Counted from the stretch's first letter, positions 1-9,931 are shown. The stretch is DNA of 64,000 bases from Flavobacterium coralii (GCF_019891545.1 NZ_JAHDIU010000008.1:1-64000), one strand, 5' to 3'. Program-made: numbers and translations. Notes: generated by a model from the letters alone, not told the origin.

Positions 1-3000
1 AGCTGGAAGCTGGCTACGCTGCGGCAGCCGAACTCGGTGATGGCAGCCGCCCAGATGGTCTGAGGGCTGGTGGTGTTGGTGTAGGCCTGTGGGTTGGCTA
101 TCGGGTTGTTACCCGACAGGGCATCGGCCTGGGTTAGGTAGTATGCCGCCGTTACGCCTGCAACTCCGCCGGTTACCGACGCATCGCGCGTGGTAAGGTC
201 GAACTCTTCCTCTAAATCGCCAGGGTTGTTGTCATCACACAACGGGTAGTTAGATGGGGTAGGAAGGGCGGGCTGAGGATATATTGTTACTGTAAATGAA
301 CCTTCATCAGTACAGTTGTTAGGGCTTGTACCAGACTCGGCATATACATATATAGTTTGAGTAGCGGTAATAACCGTACCTTCATTCAGCATGGTGCCGT
401 TTCCGCCCGGCTGTGTGTAATAGTTACCGGCAGTAAGTGTTGGCAACGCATAACCGTCAACAAAACACGCAGAGGCGTCGGCAGGTACTTCTACAACAGG
501 TGTAGGCGTTACAGTTATCATGAATGAAGTTGTACTAAAGCAATCTGCATCAAGATTGTTTGTAAGGCGTATGTAAACTGTTACCGTACCAACATTTACT
601 GTATATGTTTCAGGTTCTGTAATCGGGTTATCTCCGCTCTCTGCATCTTCTGCCGTTTCATGATAAGTTATTGTATATAAATCAGGGTTTAAGCCCGAAA
701 GTACAATTCCGTCAAACTGGGTAAGGTCGAAAATTTCAAAACCATCATTCTCCGGATCACACACCTGAACGTTTCCTGGTGCCTGTGGCTCTGAAGCAGG
801 GCTTACAAATAATTCAAGCTGTATATAAGTAACGCAAGCTTCATCAGGAGCTCCTTGCTGCACTGCACGGAAATATACTGTTTGAGAAGCATCTTCTGTA
901 GTTGTATATACCGGATATGTAAGCGGGCTTGCATTGTTTTGTGCATCCTGAAGTGTTGCATGCATAGTAAGATCAACATCTATATCAGGAGATGCAGCTA
1001 AAATTTCATTAACACGTTCTGTTAAGTCGAATGTAGCGGTGTCATCATCGTCTTCAGGTTCACATATCGATATAGGCTCCAAGTCTACTTCAGCAGGCTT
1101 AAGAGAGATTATAAGATCAAAAGACCATATAGCGAAACTATCCGGATCTTCGTTGTTCTGTACCCTGATGTAGATAGTTTTAGTATTATCGATAAACGTA
1201 AGCGGGAAAGCCTGGTAGTTTGCAGGATCTGCAATTACCTCGCTACCGTCTTCAGCTCCCTGCTCAGTTTCATGATAGGTGATAGTGAAATCAGCAGGGT
1301 TTAACAGCGGGCTGTATATAGCTGTAGTGTTATCTGTCAGGTTGATAACTTCTGCCACATCATGAGGTGCTTCTTTACAAAGCTCAATATCATCCGGCGG
1401 AGTTAATGTATAAAGCTCAAAAGATTTAAGCGTATAACAATCGTTATCAAAACCTTTAATTGTTACATATACAGTCTGACCATCTGTACCTGCATAGGCA
1501 TTACTTGGGAAAACCGGTATGGCTTCTTCCTCTTCAAGGCCTTCGATGTTATCGTAGTAGAATACTTCATAGAAGTCAGGATTATCTAAACCTTCGGTAA
1601 CTACTGCGTTATTTTGTGTTAAATCCCATGTTAGTGTCGGGTTGCTGCCATCATCAAATATTAAAAGGTCAGCAGGCTCCTGAGCATCAATATCAGGAAT
1701 TTCTTCAATTATAATAGTATCTGTAAGCTGGCAATCAGGGTCTGCAACATAAGTTGCAAGCACTGTATATTCACCCGGTTCTGTTACCGTTATTGAATCA
1801 GAGTTTATAGGGTTATTTTCGTCATCAAGAAGGGTTGTTCCGTCAAGCTGCCACTCATAATTGTATTCGGCATTACCGGCATCTACAGTAAGCTCATACG
1901 ATTCATAAGAACATAATGCAGTACCATTTGCCACCGTAAGGTTATCCGGAAGTTCCGGCTGGCCTATATCAAAACTACCCGCAGCTATCCAAACTGCAGA
2001 GTCAAGAGCAGTATCGAGGTAGTCTCCAATGGCAAGTTTAATCCTGTATGTATGGCCGGGTATAACCGGAGATGAAGCAGTCATCACAACAGTTTGCCCA
2101 TTCATGTTTATTGCCGCAGCTGCAGGGTTAGCTGCGTTTTGCTGTCCGAAATAGGCAACGTTTTGTGAGCTACAACCTGAATTATACAAGTTATTCCTGA
2201 TAGTTGTTACCGAAACAGGAATATTAGTTCCCGGAATAACGGCAAGGTTAACGTTTGTTACACTACCATCTGTAAGGTCAGTTAGCAAGAAGGCGAACAC
2301 ATCACTATATGAACATTGGAAAACACCATATTCATTTGATGAAAACAGGAAGTCGAAGCTCATAGTATCAGTAAGCGGCACGAAGTTGAACTGTATAAAT
2401 GTAACGTCATTTATACTGCCCCCCTGCCCGTTTGCGGCACTTACAGCCTGCAACTGGGGATCTCCGGTACCTGATGCAACAGAGGTAGTATTACCTCCTG
2501 TAAACGGACCCTCACTAAATTCTGCATTACCACAACGTAATATAAGTCCGTCTTTTATAGGGAAATTGGAGTTATTCTTATGGAAGTAACCAATACCGTA
2601 GTTGCCCGTGAGGCTTCCTGCCTGTGATATAATATTTGATACATTAACGCACTCAGCATCTATAAGTACATCCTCTACAAGTTCAGTAACGGTATAGGCA
2701 TACTTATCTACAGTTACATAATCAACAGCCGGCTCATCAAGGTCGGTACAGCCAGGGCACGCCGGAACAGGATCGGGAGTATCACTGGTTATATTTACCA
2801 CATTCTGCAGGTTCTCCACATAATCATCCGGCACCTGTATTGTAACGGTAAATTCAGCAGTTTCACCAGCCGCCAGCACCGGAATAGTGTGGGTTAAGGG
2901 CCCATAGCCACCCACGTTATCGCCCTGCCATTGCATGAACTCTATATCGAAAGGAACAGGGTCAAATACACCTACGTTATAAGCATCACTTGGCCCAGGG

Positions 3001-4592
3001 TTTGTTATTGTTATATAATAAATTACCTCGCTGTCTTTAAGGTAAGTATCCTGATAGTTTGTTTTAAGTGTAACAAGGTTAGCCTGCGGGTCAGGCTCTG
3101 CCGTTAGCGTGCAGGCATCGCAGGAAGGGTCAGGGTCTGTAGTATCACTTGATACCACAACTGTATTCACAAGGTCTGTTTCCTGATCAAAACCACTTGG
3201 CACAGGTACAGTAAAGGTATATTGTACCGATTCACCAACAGGCAAAATGGCAATAACATCCTGAAGATTGCCTGTTCCGCTTGTACCGTTGCCAAACCAT
3301 GACACAGTTGTTGGGTCTATACCCGCAGGAACAGCATCTGAAACCGAAACGTTAACAGCATTATCAGGCCCGTTATTGGTTACCGTAATAGTATACACAG
3401 CATTAGTACCCGCAGTATATGAGGTACCCTGATTAAGTGTATGCGTTACAACTATATCCGCATCGGTTCCTGTACTAAGGTCTATATCTGTACAATCCGC
3501 ACAGTTATTGTCAGGGTCTGCAGTATCGCTTGTTACCGCTGTTTCGAGCGCAAGATCTGTATCATAAGAAGCCGGAACATCTACTATAATAGTATATACA
3601 ACACTATCACCTGCAGCAAGAGTACCGATAGCATCGGTTAAATCGTTTATGTCGCCTGAAGAACCATTATCTCCTGTCCAGCTTATTGAGGTAAGCCCGG
3701 GAGAATATAAAAATTCAGCTACCACATTCAAAGCATCTTCCGGCCCGTTGTTGGTAACTGTTGCAGTATAAGTAGTTTGCTGGCCCGGCGTATAAATATC
3801 CTGCCCATTATCTGTTACTACCACTATATTTGCTCCCGTGGCAGGCTGGTCAGTATCGGCACAGGGCGCGCATGCGGGGGTAGGGTCTGTAAAAGGCCCG
3901 TTTACCGTTAGCTGGCTCGTTAACGGCCCAGTAAACCCGGCCGGAATATCTGCGGTTATAGTATAAGTAACTACCTGCCCAAGCGGCAGGTTCTGTAACT
4001 GGTTTGTAAGGTTTTGGTTGGTGCCCGAAGAACCATTACTGCCCGTCCATGAAAAAGAAGTTATACCGGCAGGTATAGGATTGTTAACGTTTATGACAGA
4101 AGCAACCTCGGGGCCATAGTTAACTACAGATACCTGGTACACAGCCTGAGAGCCGGGCGTATATACCGACTGGTTGTTGGTATAGCTAACCTGAACATCA
4201 GATTGTGTGTTATATGTTACACTGATTACAGGCAGATTTGCCACATAATCATTTGGTATCTTAATATTAATGGTGTAGGTAACCGTTTGGTTAACCCCTA
4301 AAGACGGGATAGTGTTGTTAAGGGCAAGGTTTGTTCCTGAAGACCCGTTACTACCTGTCCACCAAAATTTATTATAGCCGGGCACGATGGTAATGCCGGC
4401 AGGTATCGGATAGAACACATTAACACCCTGCGCAGGGTTAGGCCCGTTGTTTGTTACCATCACCGAAAATGACAGTATCTCGCCAACCTCATATTCATAA
4501 TCAGGGTTGGTGTTGAAAACAACTATATCAGACTGTGCATACAGGCTGATTGTTCCTAACAACAGTAAAAATGAGAGTAATAATTTCTTCAT
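1..4592 (-). CDS. Giant secreted DUF11-repeat / choice-of-anchor L protein, 3' end missing
   Basis: The frame is open from an ATG at 4592 to the window edge (over 1,530 codons), so the C-terminus is not visible. It begins with a Sec signal peptide (MKKLLLSFLLLLGTISLYAQ). About residues 20-630 hold five DUF11-type beta-sandwich repeats (NNGP..A..V...PAGI pattern), four of the inter-repeat linkers carrying a CxxC pair. Residues of about 640-870 match a choice-of-anchor L domain (TGNYGIGYFHKNN... SSNEYG). A series of roughly 80-100-residue modules starting DLT..., typical of large flavobacterial cell-surface proteins, follows to the edge. Relatives normally end in a T9SS or gliding-motility C-terminal domain; that would lie outside the window and is inference. 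Likely a surface adhesin; ligand unknown. Confidence 0.85.
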   Translation of the reverse strand, partial: MKKLLLSFLLLLGTISLYAQSDIVVFNTNPDYEYEVGEILSFSVMVTNNGPNPAQGVNVFYPIPAGITIVPGYNKFWWTGSNGSSGTNLALNNTIPSLGVNQTVTYTINIKIPNDYVANLPVISVTYNTQSDVQVSYTNNQSVYTPGSQAVYQVSVVNYGPEVASVINVNNPIPAGITSFSWTGSNGSSGTNQNLTNQLQNLPLGQVVTYTITADIPAGFTGPLTSQLTVNGPFTDPTPACAPCADTDQPATGANIVVVTDNGQDIYTPGQQTTYTATVTNNGPEDALNVVAEFLYSPGLTSISWTGDNGSSGDINDLTDAIGTLAAGDSVVYTIIVDVPASYDTDLALETAVTSDTADPDNNCADCTDIDLSTGTDADIVVTHTLNQGTSYTAGTNAVYTITVTNNGPDNAVNVSVSDAVPAGIDPTTVSWFGNGTSGTGNLQDVIAILPVGESVQYTFTVPVPSGFDQETDLVNTVVVSSDTTDPDPSCDACTLTAEPDPQANLVTLKTNYQDTYLKDSEVIYYITITNPGPSDAYNVGVFDPVPFDIEFMQWQGDNVGGYGPLTHTIPVLAAGETAEFTVTIQVPDDYVENLQNVVNITSDTPDPVPACPGCTDLDEPAVDYVTVDKYAYTVTELVEDVLIDAECVNVSNIISQAGSLTGNYGIGYFHKNNSNFPIKDGLILRCGNAEFSEGPFTGGNTTSVASGTGDPQLQAVSAANGQGGSINDVTFIQFNFVPLTDTMSFDFLFSSNEYGVFQCSYSDVFAFLLTDLTDGSVTNVNLAVIPGTNIPVSVTTIRNNLYNSGCSSQNVAYFGQQNAANPAAAAINMNGQTVVMTASSPVIPGHTYRIKLAIGDYLDTALDSAVWIAAGSFDIGQPELPDNLTVANGTALCSYESYELTVDAGNAEYNYEWQLDGTTLLDDENNPINSDSITVTEPGEYTVLATYVADPDCQLTDTIIIEEIPDIDAQEPADLLIFDDGSNPTLTWDLTQNNAVVTEGLDNPDFYEVFYYDNIEGLEEEEAIPVFPSNAYAGTDGQTVYVTIKGFDNDCYTLKSFELYTLTPPDDIELCKEAPHDVAEVINLTDNTTAIYSPLLNPADFTITYHETEQGAEDGSEVIADPANYQAFPLTFIDNTKTIYIRVQNNEDPDSFAIWSFDLIISLKPAEVDLEPISICEPEDDDDTATFDLTERVNEILAASPDIDVDLTMHATLQDAQNNASPLTYPVYTTTEDASQTVYFRAVQQGAPDEACVTYIQLELFVSPASEPQAPGNVQVCDPENDGFEIFDLTQFDGIVLSGLNPDLYTITYHETAEDAESGDNPITEPETYTVNVGTVTVYIRLTNNLDADCFSTTSFMITVTPTPVVEVPADASACFVDGYALPTLTAGNYYTQPGGNGTMLNEGTVITATQTIYVYAESGTSPNNCTDEGSFTVTIYPQPALPTPSNYPLCDDNNPGDLEEEFDLTTRDASVTGGVAGVTAAYYLTQADALSGNNPIANPQAYTNTTSPQTIWAAAITEFGCRSVASFQ

Positions 4593-4817
4593 ATAGCGAA
4601 TTTTTAACGTACTACTAATATTAATTAAGTGTAAAATATTCCTAAATTAACTATATTTTACATAAGACACCAAATATAAATATTCATCAACACTTTAGTG
4701 CTAATTTTTAAAAAAATCACAAATTCTTTTGAAATTTTTAAATTAAAGAACTTTATTATTCTATATAACAACTTAATACGCAATATCCCTACCCTGAATA
4801 TTAATTTTTTTTTATGC

Positions 4818-4825
4818 TAATTTTG
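4818..4825 (+). promoter_or_regulatory. Bacteroidota -7 box (TAATTTTG) for the nifU-like gene
   Basis: TAATTTTG matches the TAnnTTTG consensus and lies 16 bases before the ATG at 4842. No clear -33 TTTG is visible. The surrounding 4593-4841 divergent region is very AT-rich and shows nothing else. Confidence 0.55.
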
Positions 4826-4841
4826 TGTAAAATTTAAAATC

Positions 4842-5747
4842 ATGGAAAAAATCTCGATAAAGCCTACCCAAAACCCTGCAATACTGAAATTTGAATTCAG
4901 CAACTTTATTGCTAAAGGAAATAATTATGAGTTTAAAAACATTGATGACACAGCTAATTCTCCTTTAGCAAAACAATTGTTTTACCTGCCTTTTGTGAAG
5001 ACGGTATATATCTCAGGCAATTTTATAGGAATAGAAAAGTATTCTATTGTAGAATGGACTGATGTGCAGGAAGAAGTAGCGGAACAGATAGAAAGCTTTG
5101 TAAATAACGGCGGTGCTATTATTACTGAAGATGCAGATGCCGCAACGAAGAAAAAACTGCCGGTTACCATATATGTAGAAACTACCCCAAACCCTTCGGT
5201 TATGAAGTTTGTGTACAACAAGCTGATTACCCGCACACCTGCCGAGTTTAAGAATATTGATGAGACAGCGGCATCACCCCTTGCAAGGGAACTTTTTAAA
5301 TTTCCGTTTGTAAAAGAAGTTTTTATAGACGAAAATTATATTTCTGTAACCAAATTCGGCATAACGGAGTGGGATGAAATTACCGCAGAGATCAGGGCTT
5401 TCATTAAAAAATATATTGAAGAAGGAAATGAGGTGCTGAATGAGTCGGCTATAAAGCAGACACCACAAGGTGAAAAGCAGCAGGAAGCCTACTTTGATTC
5501 ACTTGATGTAACTTCTCAGCGCATAATTAACATACTCGAAGAATATGTAAAGCCCGCAGTTGCAAGCGATGGCGGGAATATTGCTTTTGAATCGTATGAT
5601 GAAAAAGATAAGCGCGTAAAAGTTATACTACAGGGCGCCTGCAGCGGATGCCCCTCCTCCACCTTTACGCTTAAAAGCGGTATAGAGAACATGTTGAAGG
5701 ACATGCTTAATGACAACGAAATTAAAGTAGAAGCAATTAACGCATAA
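4842..5747 (+). CDS. NifU family iron-sulfur cluster scaffold/carrier protein
   Basis: A 301-aa cytoplasmic protein with two tandem Nfu_N-type domains (about 1-90 and 100-190, each opening with a TPNP..[LM]KF motif and containing an A.SPLA..LF.[FL]PFVK..[YF]I motif), then a NifU C-terminal domain (about 225-295) with the cluster-binding CxxC at C267/C270 (ACSGCPSS). Nfu proteins hold a transient Fe-S cluster on this CxxC and hand it to apo-proteins. The gene stands alone, with its own -7 box upstream and a strong terminator just after the stop. The duplicated N-terminal domain differs from the single-domain Nfu of proteobacteria. Function is confident at family level; clients are unknown. Confidence 0.92.
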   Translation: MEKISIKPTQNPAILKFEFSNFIAKGNNYEFKNIDDTANSPLAKQLFYLPFVKTVYISGNFIGIEKYSIVEWTDVQEEVAEQIESFVNNGGAIITEDADAATKKKLPVTIYVETTPNPSVMKFVYNKLITRTPAEFKNIDETAASPLARELFKFPFVKEVFIDENYISVTKFGITEWDEITAEIRAFIKKYIEEGNEVLNESAIKQTPQGEKQQEAYFDSLDVTSQRIINILEEYVKPAVASDGGNIAFESYDEKDKRVKVILQGACSGCPSSTFTLKSGIENMLKDMLNDNEIKVEAINA

Positions 5748-5751
5748 GTAA

Positions 5752-5776
5752 AGACCGGCACAAGCCGGTTTTTTTA
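5752..5776 (+). terminator. Intrinsic terminator after nifU-like gene
   Basis: ACCGGC (5754-5759), loop ACAA, GCCGGT (5764-5769), then a run of T. Confidence 0.85.
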
Positions 5777-5852
5777 TTTATATCCTATAATAATATTGCT
5801 TAATATACGCTTTTAAAATAACTTTACCTGATTATGTAATTTTTTTGACACA

Positions 5853-8021
5853 ATGAAACCATATAAATATTTAATTGTATTAACCATAACCGGAAGCATA
5901 ACCATGTCCTGCAATAAAGAGAACAAAGCCGAAAGCTTCGGGGAATATAACCCGCTGCTGGCAAGCTATGAGACACCTTACCAGGTACCGCCATTCGAAC
6001 AAATTGAAAACAGGCACTACAAGCCTGCCATGCTGGAAGCTATAAAGCTGCATGACAAAGAACTTAAAGCTATTGCAGAAAATAAAGAGCAGCCCGATTT
6101 TGATAACACAATAGTGGCTCTTGAAAACTCGGGGACATTGCTTAATAACATAACAACCGTTTTTTACAACCTCAACTCTGCTAACACAAATGAAGAGATG
6201 CAGGCCATAGCTCAGGAAATGGCACCCGAGCTGGCGAAGCATAAAGACAACCTGTACCTTAACGAAAAACTTTTTGCACGTGTAAAGCAGATATGGGACA
6301 GGCAACTGCAATTAAACCTGAGTGCCGAACAAGCGAAACTGCTCGAAAAAAAGTATAAGGAGTTTATACGTAATGGTGCAGCCTTAAATACAGAGCAAAA
6401 AGAAAAGCTCAGGAAAATAAACGAAGAGCTATCGGTACTGTCATTAAAATTTGGCGATAATGTTCTGGCAGAAACCAATGAATATGCCCTTGTAATAAAA
6501 GATAAAGAAGAGCTTGCCGGCCTGCCCGAAGAAGTGATACAGGCCGCAGCCGAAGAAGCTACGGCACGCGATAAGGAAGGCAAGTGGATATTTACCCTGC
6601 ACAACAGCAGTGTTATGCCATTCCTGCAATATGCAGACAACCGTAAGCTAAGGGAAGAAATATGGAATGCTTACCAGATGCGCGGCAATAACGGCAACCG
6701 TTATGATAACCGCATTAATCTGGTAAAAATGGTAAACCTAAGGGCGGAAAGAGCGAAACTATTGGGTTATGAAAGCCATGCAGCATATGTACTGGAAGAG
6801 CGAATGGCTAAAACACCCGAAAATGTTTACACTCTTTTAGACAAGCTTTGGGAACCTGCACTTGCAAAAGCAAAACAGGAAGAAGCCGATATAAAAGAGC
6901 TGATGCGCAAAGACGGCATTAACGATGAAGTGCAGCCTTATGACTGGCGTTACTATACCGAAAAAATCAGGCAGCAAAGATTCAGCCTGGATGAGCAGGA
7001 ACTGAAACCTTACTTTAGCCTCGAAAATGTGAGGGAAGGCGTATTCATGGTAACCAATAAATTATACGGACTGAAGTTTAAAGAACTTAAAGATGTGCCC
7101 AAGTATCATGAAGATGTTACCGTTTGGGAGGTAACAGAAAATGACGGTAGGCATGTGGGCATATTGTATATGGATTTCTTCCCAAGGGCAAGCAAAAAAG
7201 GTGGTGCCTGGATGACCTCTTACCGCAAGCAGAAAATGGCTAATAGCGAGCGTGTTGCACCCGTTATCTCTATTGTATGTAACTTCTCTAAGCCTACAGC
7301 AGGCAAACCGTCTTTACTGACATTTGATGAAACCACAACTTTTTTCCATGAGTTTGGGCATGCGCTGCACGGGCTGCTTAGCAATGTTAATTATGAAAGC
7401 CTTTCAGGAACCAGCGTATATACCGACTTTGTTGAGTTACCTTCTCAGATCATGGAGAACTGGGCAGCCGAACCGGAAGTACTGAAGATGTATGCCAAAC
7501 ACTATAAAACAGACGAAACCATTCCTGATGAGCTTATTGCGAAACTGCAAAAAGCCGCAACGTTTGACCAGGGATTTGCCACAACGGAATACCTGGCGGC
7601 CTCTTACCTCGACCTGAACTACCACAGCCTTACAGAGCCTCTAACACAAAACGTGGTGCCTTTTGAAAAAGCAGCTATGGATAAAATAGGGCTAACCAAT
7701 GCCATAATACCAAGATACAGGAGCACTTACTACAACCATATTTTCAGCGGAGGCTATTCTGCGGGTTATTACAGCTATATATGGTCGGGTGTATTAGATA
7801 CTGATGCTTTTGAGGCATTCAAGTCAACATCATTATTTAACCCCGAAAAGGCAAGTGCTTTCCGTACCCAGATTTTGGAGAAAGGCGGCACAGGCGACCC
7901 TACCGTTATGTACAGGAAGTTTAGAGGTGCCGACCCTTCTATAGAACCGTTGCTGGAAAAGCGGGGTTTAAATACTGTGAAGCAGGATAAGCTGGCTCCA
8001 AAAAATGAATTTAAAAAATAA
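5853..8021 (+). CDS. M3 family metallopeptidase lipoprotein (peptidyl-dipeptidase Dcp-like)
   Basis: A 722-aa thimet-oligopeptidase-family zinc peptidase. The signature HEFGH is at residues 499-503, and E528 (in FVELPSQ) is the expected third zinc ligand. Total length and the C-terminal GY(S/Y)AGYYSY region fit the Dcp/OpdA group. Family members degrade short peptides, Dcp by releasing C-terminal dipeptides. The N-terminus is a lipoprotein signal (SITMSC, lipid Cys20), so this copy is membrane-anchored in the envelope, presumably for peptide scavenging. It is monocistronic, with a bidirectional terminator before the convergent pseudouridine synthase gene. Confidence 0.93.
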   Translation: MKPYKYLIVLTITGSITMSCNKENKAESFGEYNPLLASYETPYQVPPFEQIENRHYKPAMLEAIKLHDKELKAIAENKEQPDFDNTIVALENSGTLLNNITTVFYNLNSANTNEEMQAIAQEMAPELAKHKDNLYLNEKLFARVKQIWDRQLQLNLSAEQAKLLEKKYKEFIRNGAALNTEQKEKLRKINEELSVLSLKFGDNVLAETNEYALVIKDKEELAGLPEEVIQAAAEEATARDKEGKWIFTLHNSSVMPFLQYADNRKLREEIWNAYQMRGNNGNRYDNRINLVKMVNLRAERAKLLGYESHAAYVLEERMAKTPENVYTLLDKLWEPALAKAKQEEADIKELMRKDGINDEVQPYDWRYYTEKIRQQRFSLDEQELKPYFSLENVREGVFMVTNKLYGLKFKELKDVPKYHEDVTVWEVTENDGRHVGILYMDFFPRASKKGGAWMTSYRKQKMANSERVAPVISIVCNFSKPTAGKPSLLTFDETTTFFHEFGHALHGLLSNVNYESLSGTSVYTDFVELPSQIMENWAAEPEVLKMYAKHYKTDETIPDELIAKLQKAATFDQGFATTEYLAASYLDLNYHSLTEPLTQNVVPFEKAAMDKIGLTNAIIPRYRSTYYNHIFSGGYSAGYYSYIWSGVLDTDAFEAFKSTSLFNPEKASAFRTQILEKGGTGDPTVMYRKFRGADPSIEPLLEKRGLNTVKQDKLAPKNEFKK

Positions 8022-8037
8022 GATTATCTTCTAAAAA

Positions 8038-8066
8038 TAAAAACCCGCATGAGCGGGTTTTTATTT
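8038..8066. terminator. Bidirectional terminator between convergent genes
   Basis: AAACCCGC (8041-8048), loop ATGA, GCGGGTTT (8053-8060), with T-runs on both strands. It serves the M3 peptidase (+) and the pseudouridine synthase (-). Confidence 0.85.
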
Positions 8067-8981
8067 TTATATGTTTTTCAGGTTAATTATCTCCTGTTCA
8101 TTTAAAAACCTATAGTTGCCGCGGGGCAGGTTTTTCTTGGTAAGCCCTGCAAAAAATACCCTGTCCACTTTTACAACGGTATAGCCAAAACTTTCAAAGA
8201 TTGAACGTACCACCCTTACATTTGGCGTACGCAGCTTAAGGCCTATTTCAGTTCTCGGGCTGTTCTCTATATAGCTGATTTCATCTATAAACAACCTGTG
8301 CCCGTCAAGCTCTACGCCCTTGCTCATCTTTTCAAGATCTTCAGACTTAAGGTTTTTGTCAAGCGACACCTGATATATTTTAAACGACTTCTGATTGGGC
8401 TGTGTAAACTTGCGCAGCATGTCGCTGTCATTTGTAAACAACAAAAGCCCCGTGGTGTTCTTATCCATCCGCCCTACAGGCTCTAAAGAGGCTGTACTTG
8501 CATTTTTTACCAGTTCAGACACATGGCGCAATCCTTTTTCGGCATCGCCACCTGTGGTAAAGTTCTTGGGCTTATTCAGCAACAAATATTCTTTTTTTTC
8601 AGGTTTTATAACGGCACCGTCAAACTCAACTTTATCGGCAAGCTTTACCTTATAGCCCATTTCGGTAACAATCTGTCCGTTCACCTTCACATTGCCCGAT
8701 TGTATGTACATGTCGGCATCCCTGCGCGAGCACATTCCCGAGTTTGATATATATTTATTCAGCCTTATTTCGTCACTTTCAGGCTTTGCTGCTTCTTTTG
8801 CTTTTTTAGCTTCTGCTTTCTTTAGCTGCCACGGCTTGTCGCCATAAGGTTTTTTGCCGGCAAAGCTGCCGGGTTTTCCATAAGAGGGTTTTTGCCCGTC
8901 CCGGCCGGAACCGCCTCTTGTGTTCCTCTTGTCATTACCTCCCCTGCCGGACGCGTTCCCCCTGCCTCTGTTATTCTCCAT
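8067..8981 (-). CDS. RsuA/RluB-type rRNA pseudouridine synthase with basic N-terminal tail
   Basis: A 304-aa protein. Residues 1-70 are a low-complexity Gly/Arg/Lys/Asp-rich tail likely to bind RNA. Next comes an S4 RNA-binding domain (about 72-115, RLNKYISNSGMCSRRDAD), then a pseudouridine synthase domain with the catalytic motif GRMDKNTTGLLLFTND; D173 is the predicted catalytic aspartate. RsuA/RluB/RluE/RluF relatives isomerise single uridines in 16S or 23S rRNA, and the exact target cannot be read from sequence. The tail is characteristic of Bacteroidota homologues. A TATCTTTG -7 box lies 19-26 bases before the ATG. The neighbouring ubiA gene ends in the same direction 29 bp upstream. Confidence 0.92.
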   Translation of the reverse strand: MENNRGRGNASGRGGNDKRNTRGGSGRDGQKPSYGKPGSFAGKKPYGDKPWQLKKAEAKKAKEAAKPESDEIRLNKYISNSGMCSRRDADMYIQSGNVKVNGQIVTEMGYKVKLADKVEFDGAVIKPEKKEYLLLNKPKNFTTGGDAEKGLRHVSELVKNASTASLEPVGRMDKNTTGLLLFTNDSDMLRKFTQPNQKSFKIYQVSLDKNLKSEDLEKMSKGVELDGHRLFIDEISYIENSPRTEIGLKLRTPNVRVVRSIFESFGYTVVKVDRVFFAGLTKKNLPRGNYRFLNEQEIINLKNI

Positions 8982-8999
8982 TATTAAAAATTATTTTTG

Positions 9000-9007
9000 C
9001 AAAGATA
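9000..9007 (-). promoter_or_regulatory. -7 box (TATCTTTG) for pseudouridine synthase gene
   Basis: Reverse-strand TATCTTTG matches TAnnTTTG, 19 bases upstream of the ATG. It implies this gene has its own promoter rather than depending only on the upstream ubiA-like gene. Confidence 0.55.
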
Positions 9008-9010
9008 GTA

Positions 9011-9931
9011 TTAAATAACCGACAAAAGTTTCCTGCCGTGTACTAATACTGAAGGCTCTATCAGCACAATGCTGAATACACCCGCTACAATAAGGATTTT
9101 TAAAATATTGTGGAGCTGTAAATATTGCTTTTGGCTGGCAGCACCCCATAATTTAAGCAGGAAGATAATAATGACTATCATGCCTGCATAAAAGTAGATA
9201 TCCATATAGCCGACATCATATACATCTACCAGCAGGTAAACAGGAATAATGGTTAAAAAGGTAAGCAGTGTTATAATGTATTTAGAAACTTTTTCGCCAA
9301 ACATAACCGGTATGGTGCGGTAGTCATTAGCAAGGTCACCCGGAATATTCTCAAGGTCTTTTATCAGTTCGCGTATTAGTATGAGCAGGTAAAGAAACGT
9401 AGCATGCGCGAATATTACTTCATAGAAGTTTTTGAAATACATTAATATACCAAAAAACGGCAGTACTGCGAGGAAGGCTGCGGTAAGGTTACCTATAACC
9501 GGATATCTCTTAAGCTTATGCGAATAGAACCATATCAGGAATATGTAGCCCGAAAAGAAAACGACTGCACGCCACGACACCAGAAAGGCAAGCAGTACAA
9601 CCAGAAAATTAAGCCCGAAATAAACATTTAATTTGGTTTGCTGGCTCACCAACCTGTCGAGCATTGACTTTTTAGGGCGGTTGATAAGGTCTTTCTGAGC
9701 GTCATAAAAGTTATTGATGATGTAGCCTGAAGCTATCGTCAGCGAAGATGCAAGTACTATCAGGAACAGGTTAATATCCAGTATCACATCCAGCGCACGG
9801 CTTTCCCTGTCGAGTATGAAAATAGCAGACAGATACTGCGCAAGCGCTATTATGGGAATATTGTAACCCCTCACCACAGAAAACAGGCTTAAAACCTTCG
9901 TCAGTGTAAGTCTCGATTTTCGTGATGCCAT
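9011..9931 (-). CDS. UbiA family prenyltransferase (geranylgeranylglycerol-phosphate geranylgeranyltransferase-like)
   Basis: A 306-aa integral membrane protein with about eight hydrophobic segments. The first Asp-rich motif is N73-N74-x-x-D77-x-x-x-D81 (NNFYDAQKD), close to NDxxDxxxD. A second motif around residues 190-210 reads DLENIPGDLANDYRTIPV. UbiA enzymes transfer a polyprenyl chain from a diphosphate to an acceptor. Flavobacterial copies near mevalonate genes are usually named after the archaeal lipid enzyme, but the acceptor here is not proven. Its place next to mevalonate-pathway genes supports a role using isoprenoid diphosphates. Confidence 0.85.
   Translation of the reverse strand: MASRKSRLTLTKVLSLFSVVRGYNIPIIALAQYLSAIFILDRESRALDVILDINLFLIVLASSLTIASGYIINNFYDAQKDLINRPKKSMLDRLVSQQTKLNVYFGLNFLVVLLAFLVSWRAVVFFSGYIFLIWFYSHKLKRYPVIGNLTAAFLAVLPFFGILMYFKNFYEVIFAHATFLYLLILIRELIKDLENIPGDLANDYRTIPVMFGEKVSKYIITLLTFLTIIPVYLLVDVYDVGYMDIYFYAGMIVIIIFLLKLWGAASQKQYLQLHNILKILIVAGVFSIVLIEPSVLVHGRKLLSVI

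Noticed and set aside
2740-3880. DNA-level tandem repeat in the giant gene
   Set aside because: The periodicity is in the protein (DUF11 repeats); the nucleotide repeats are diverged and need no separate annotation.
4982-5761. Minus-strand open frames opposite the nifU-like gene
   Set aside because: The plus strand encodes a clear Nfu protein; the reverse frames have no recognisable domain, promoter or plausible start.
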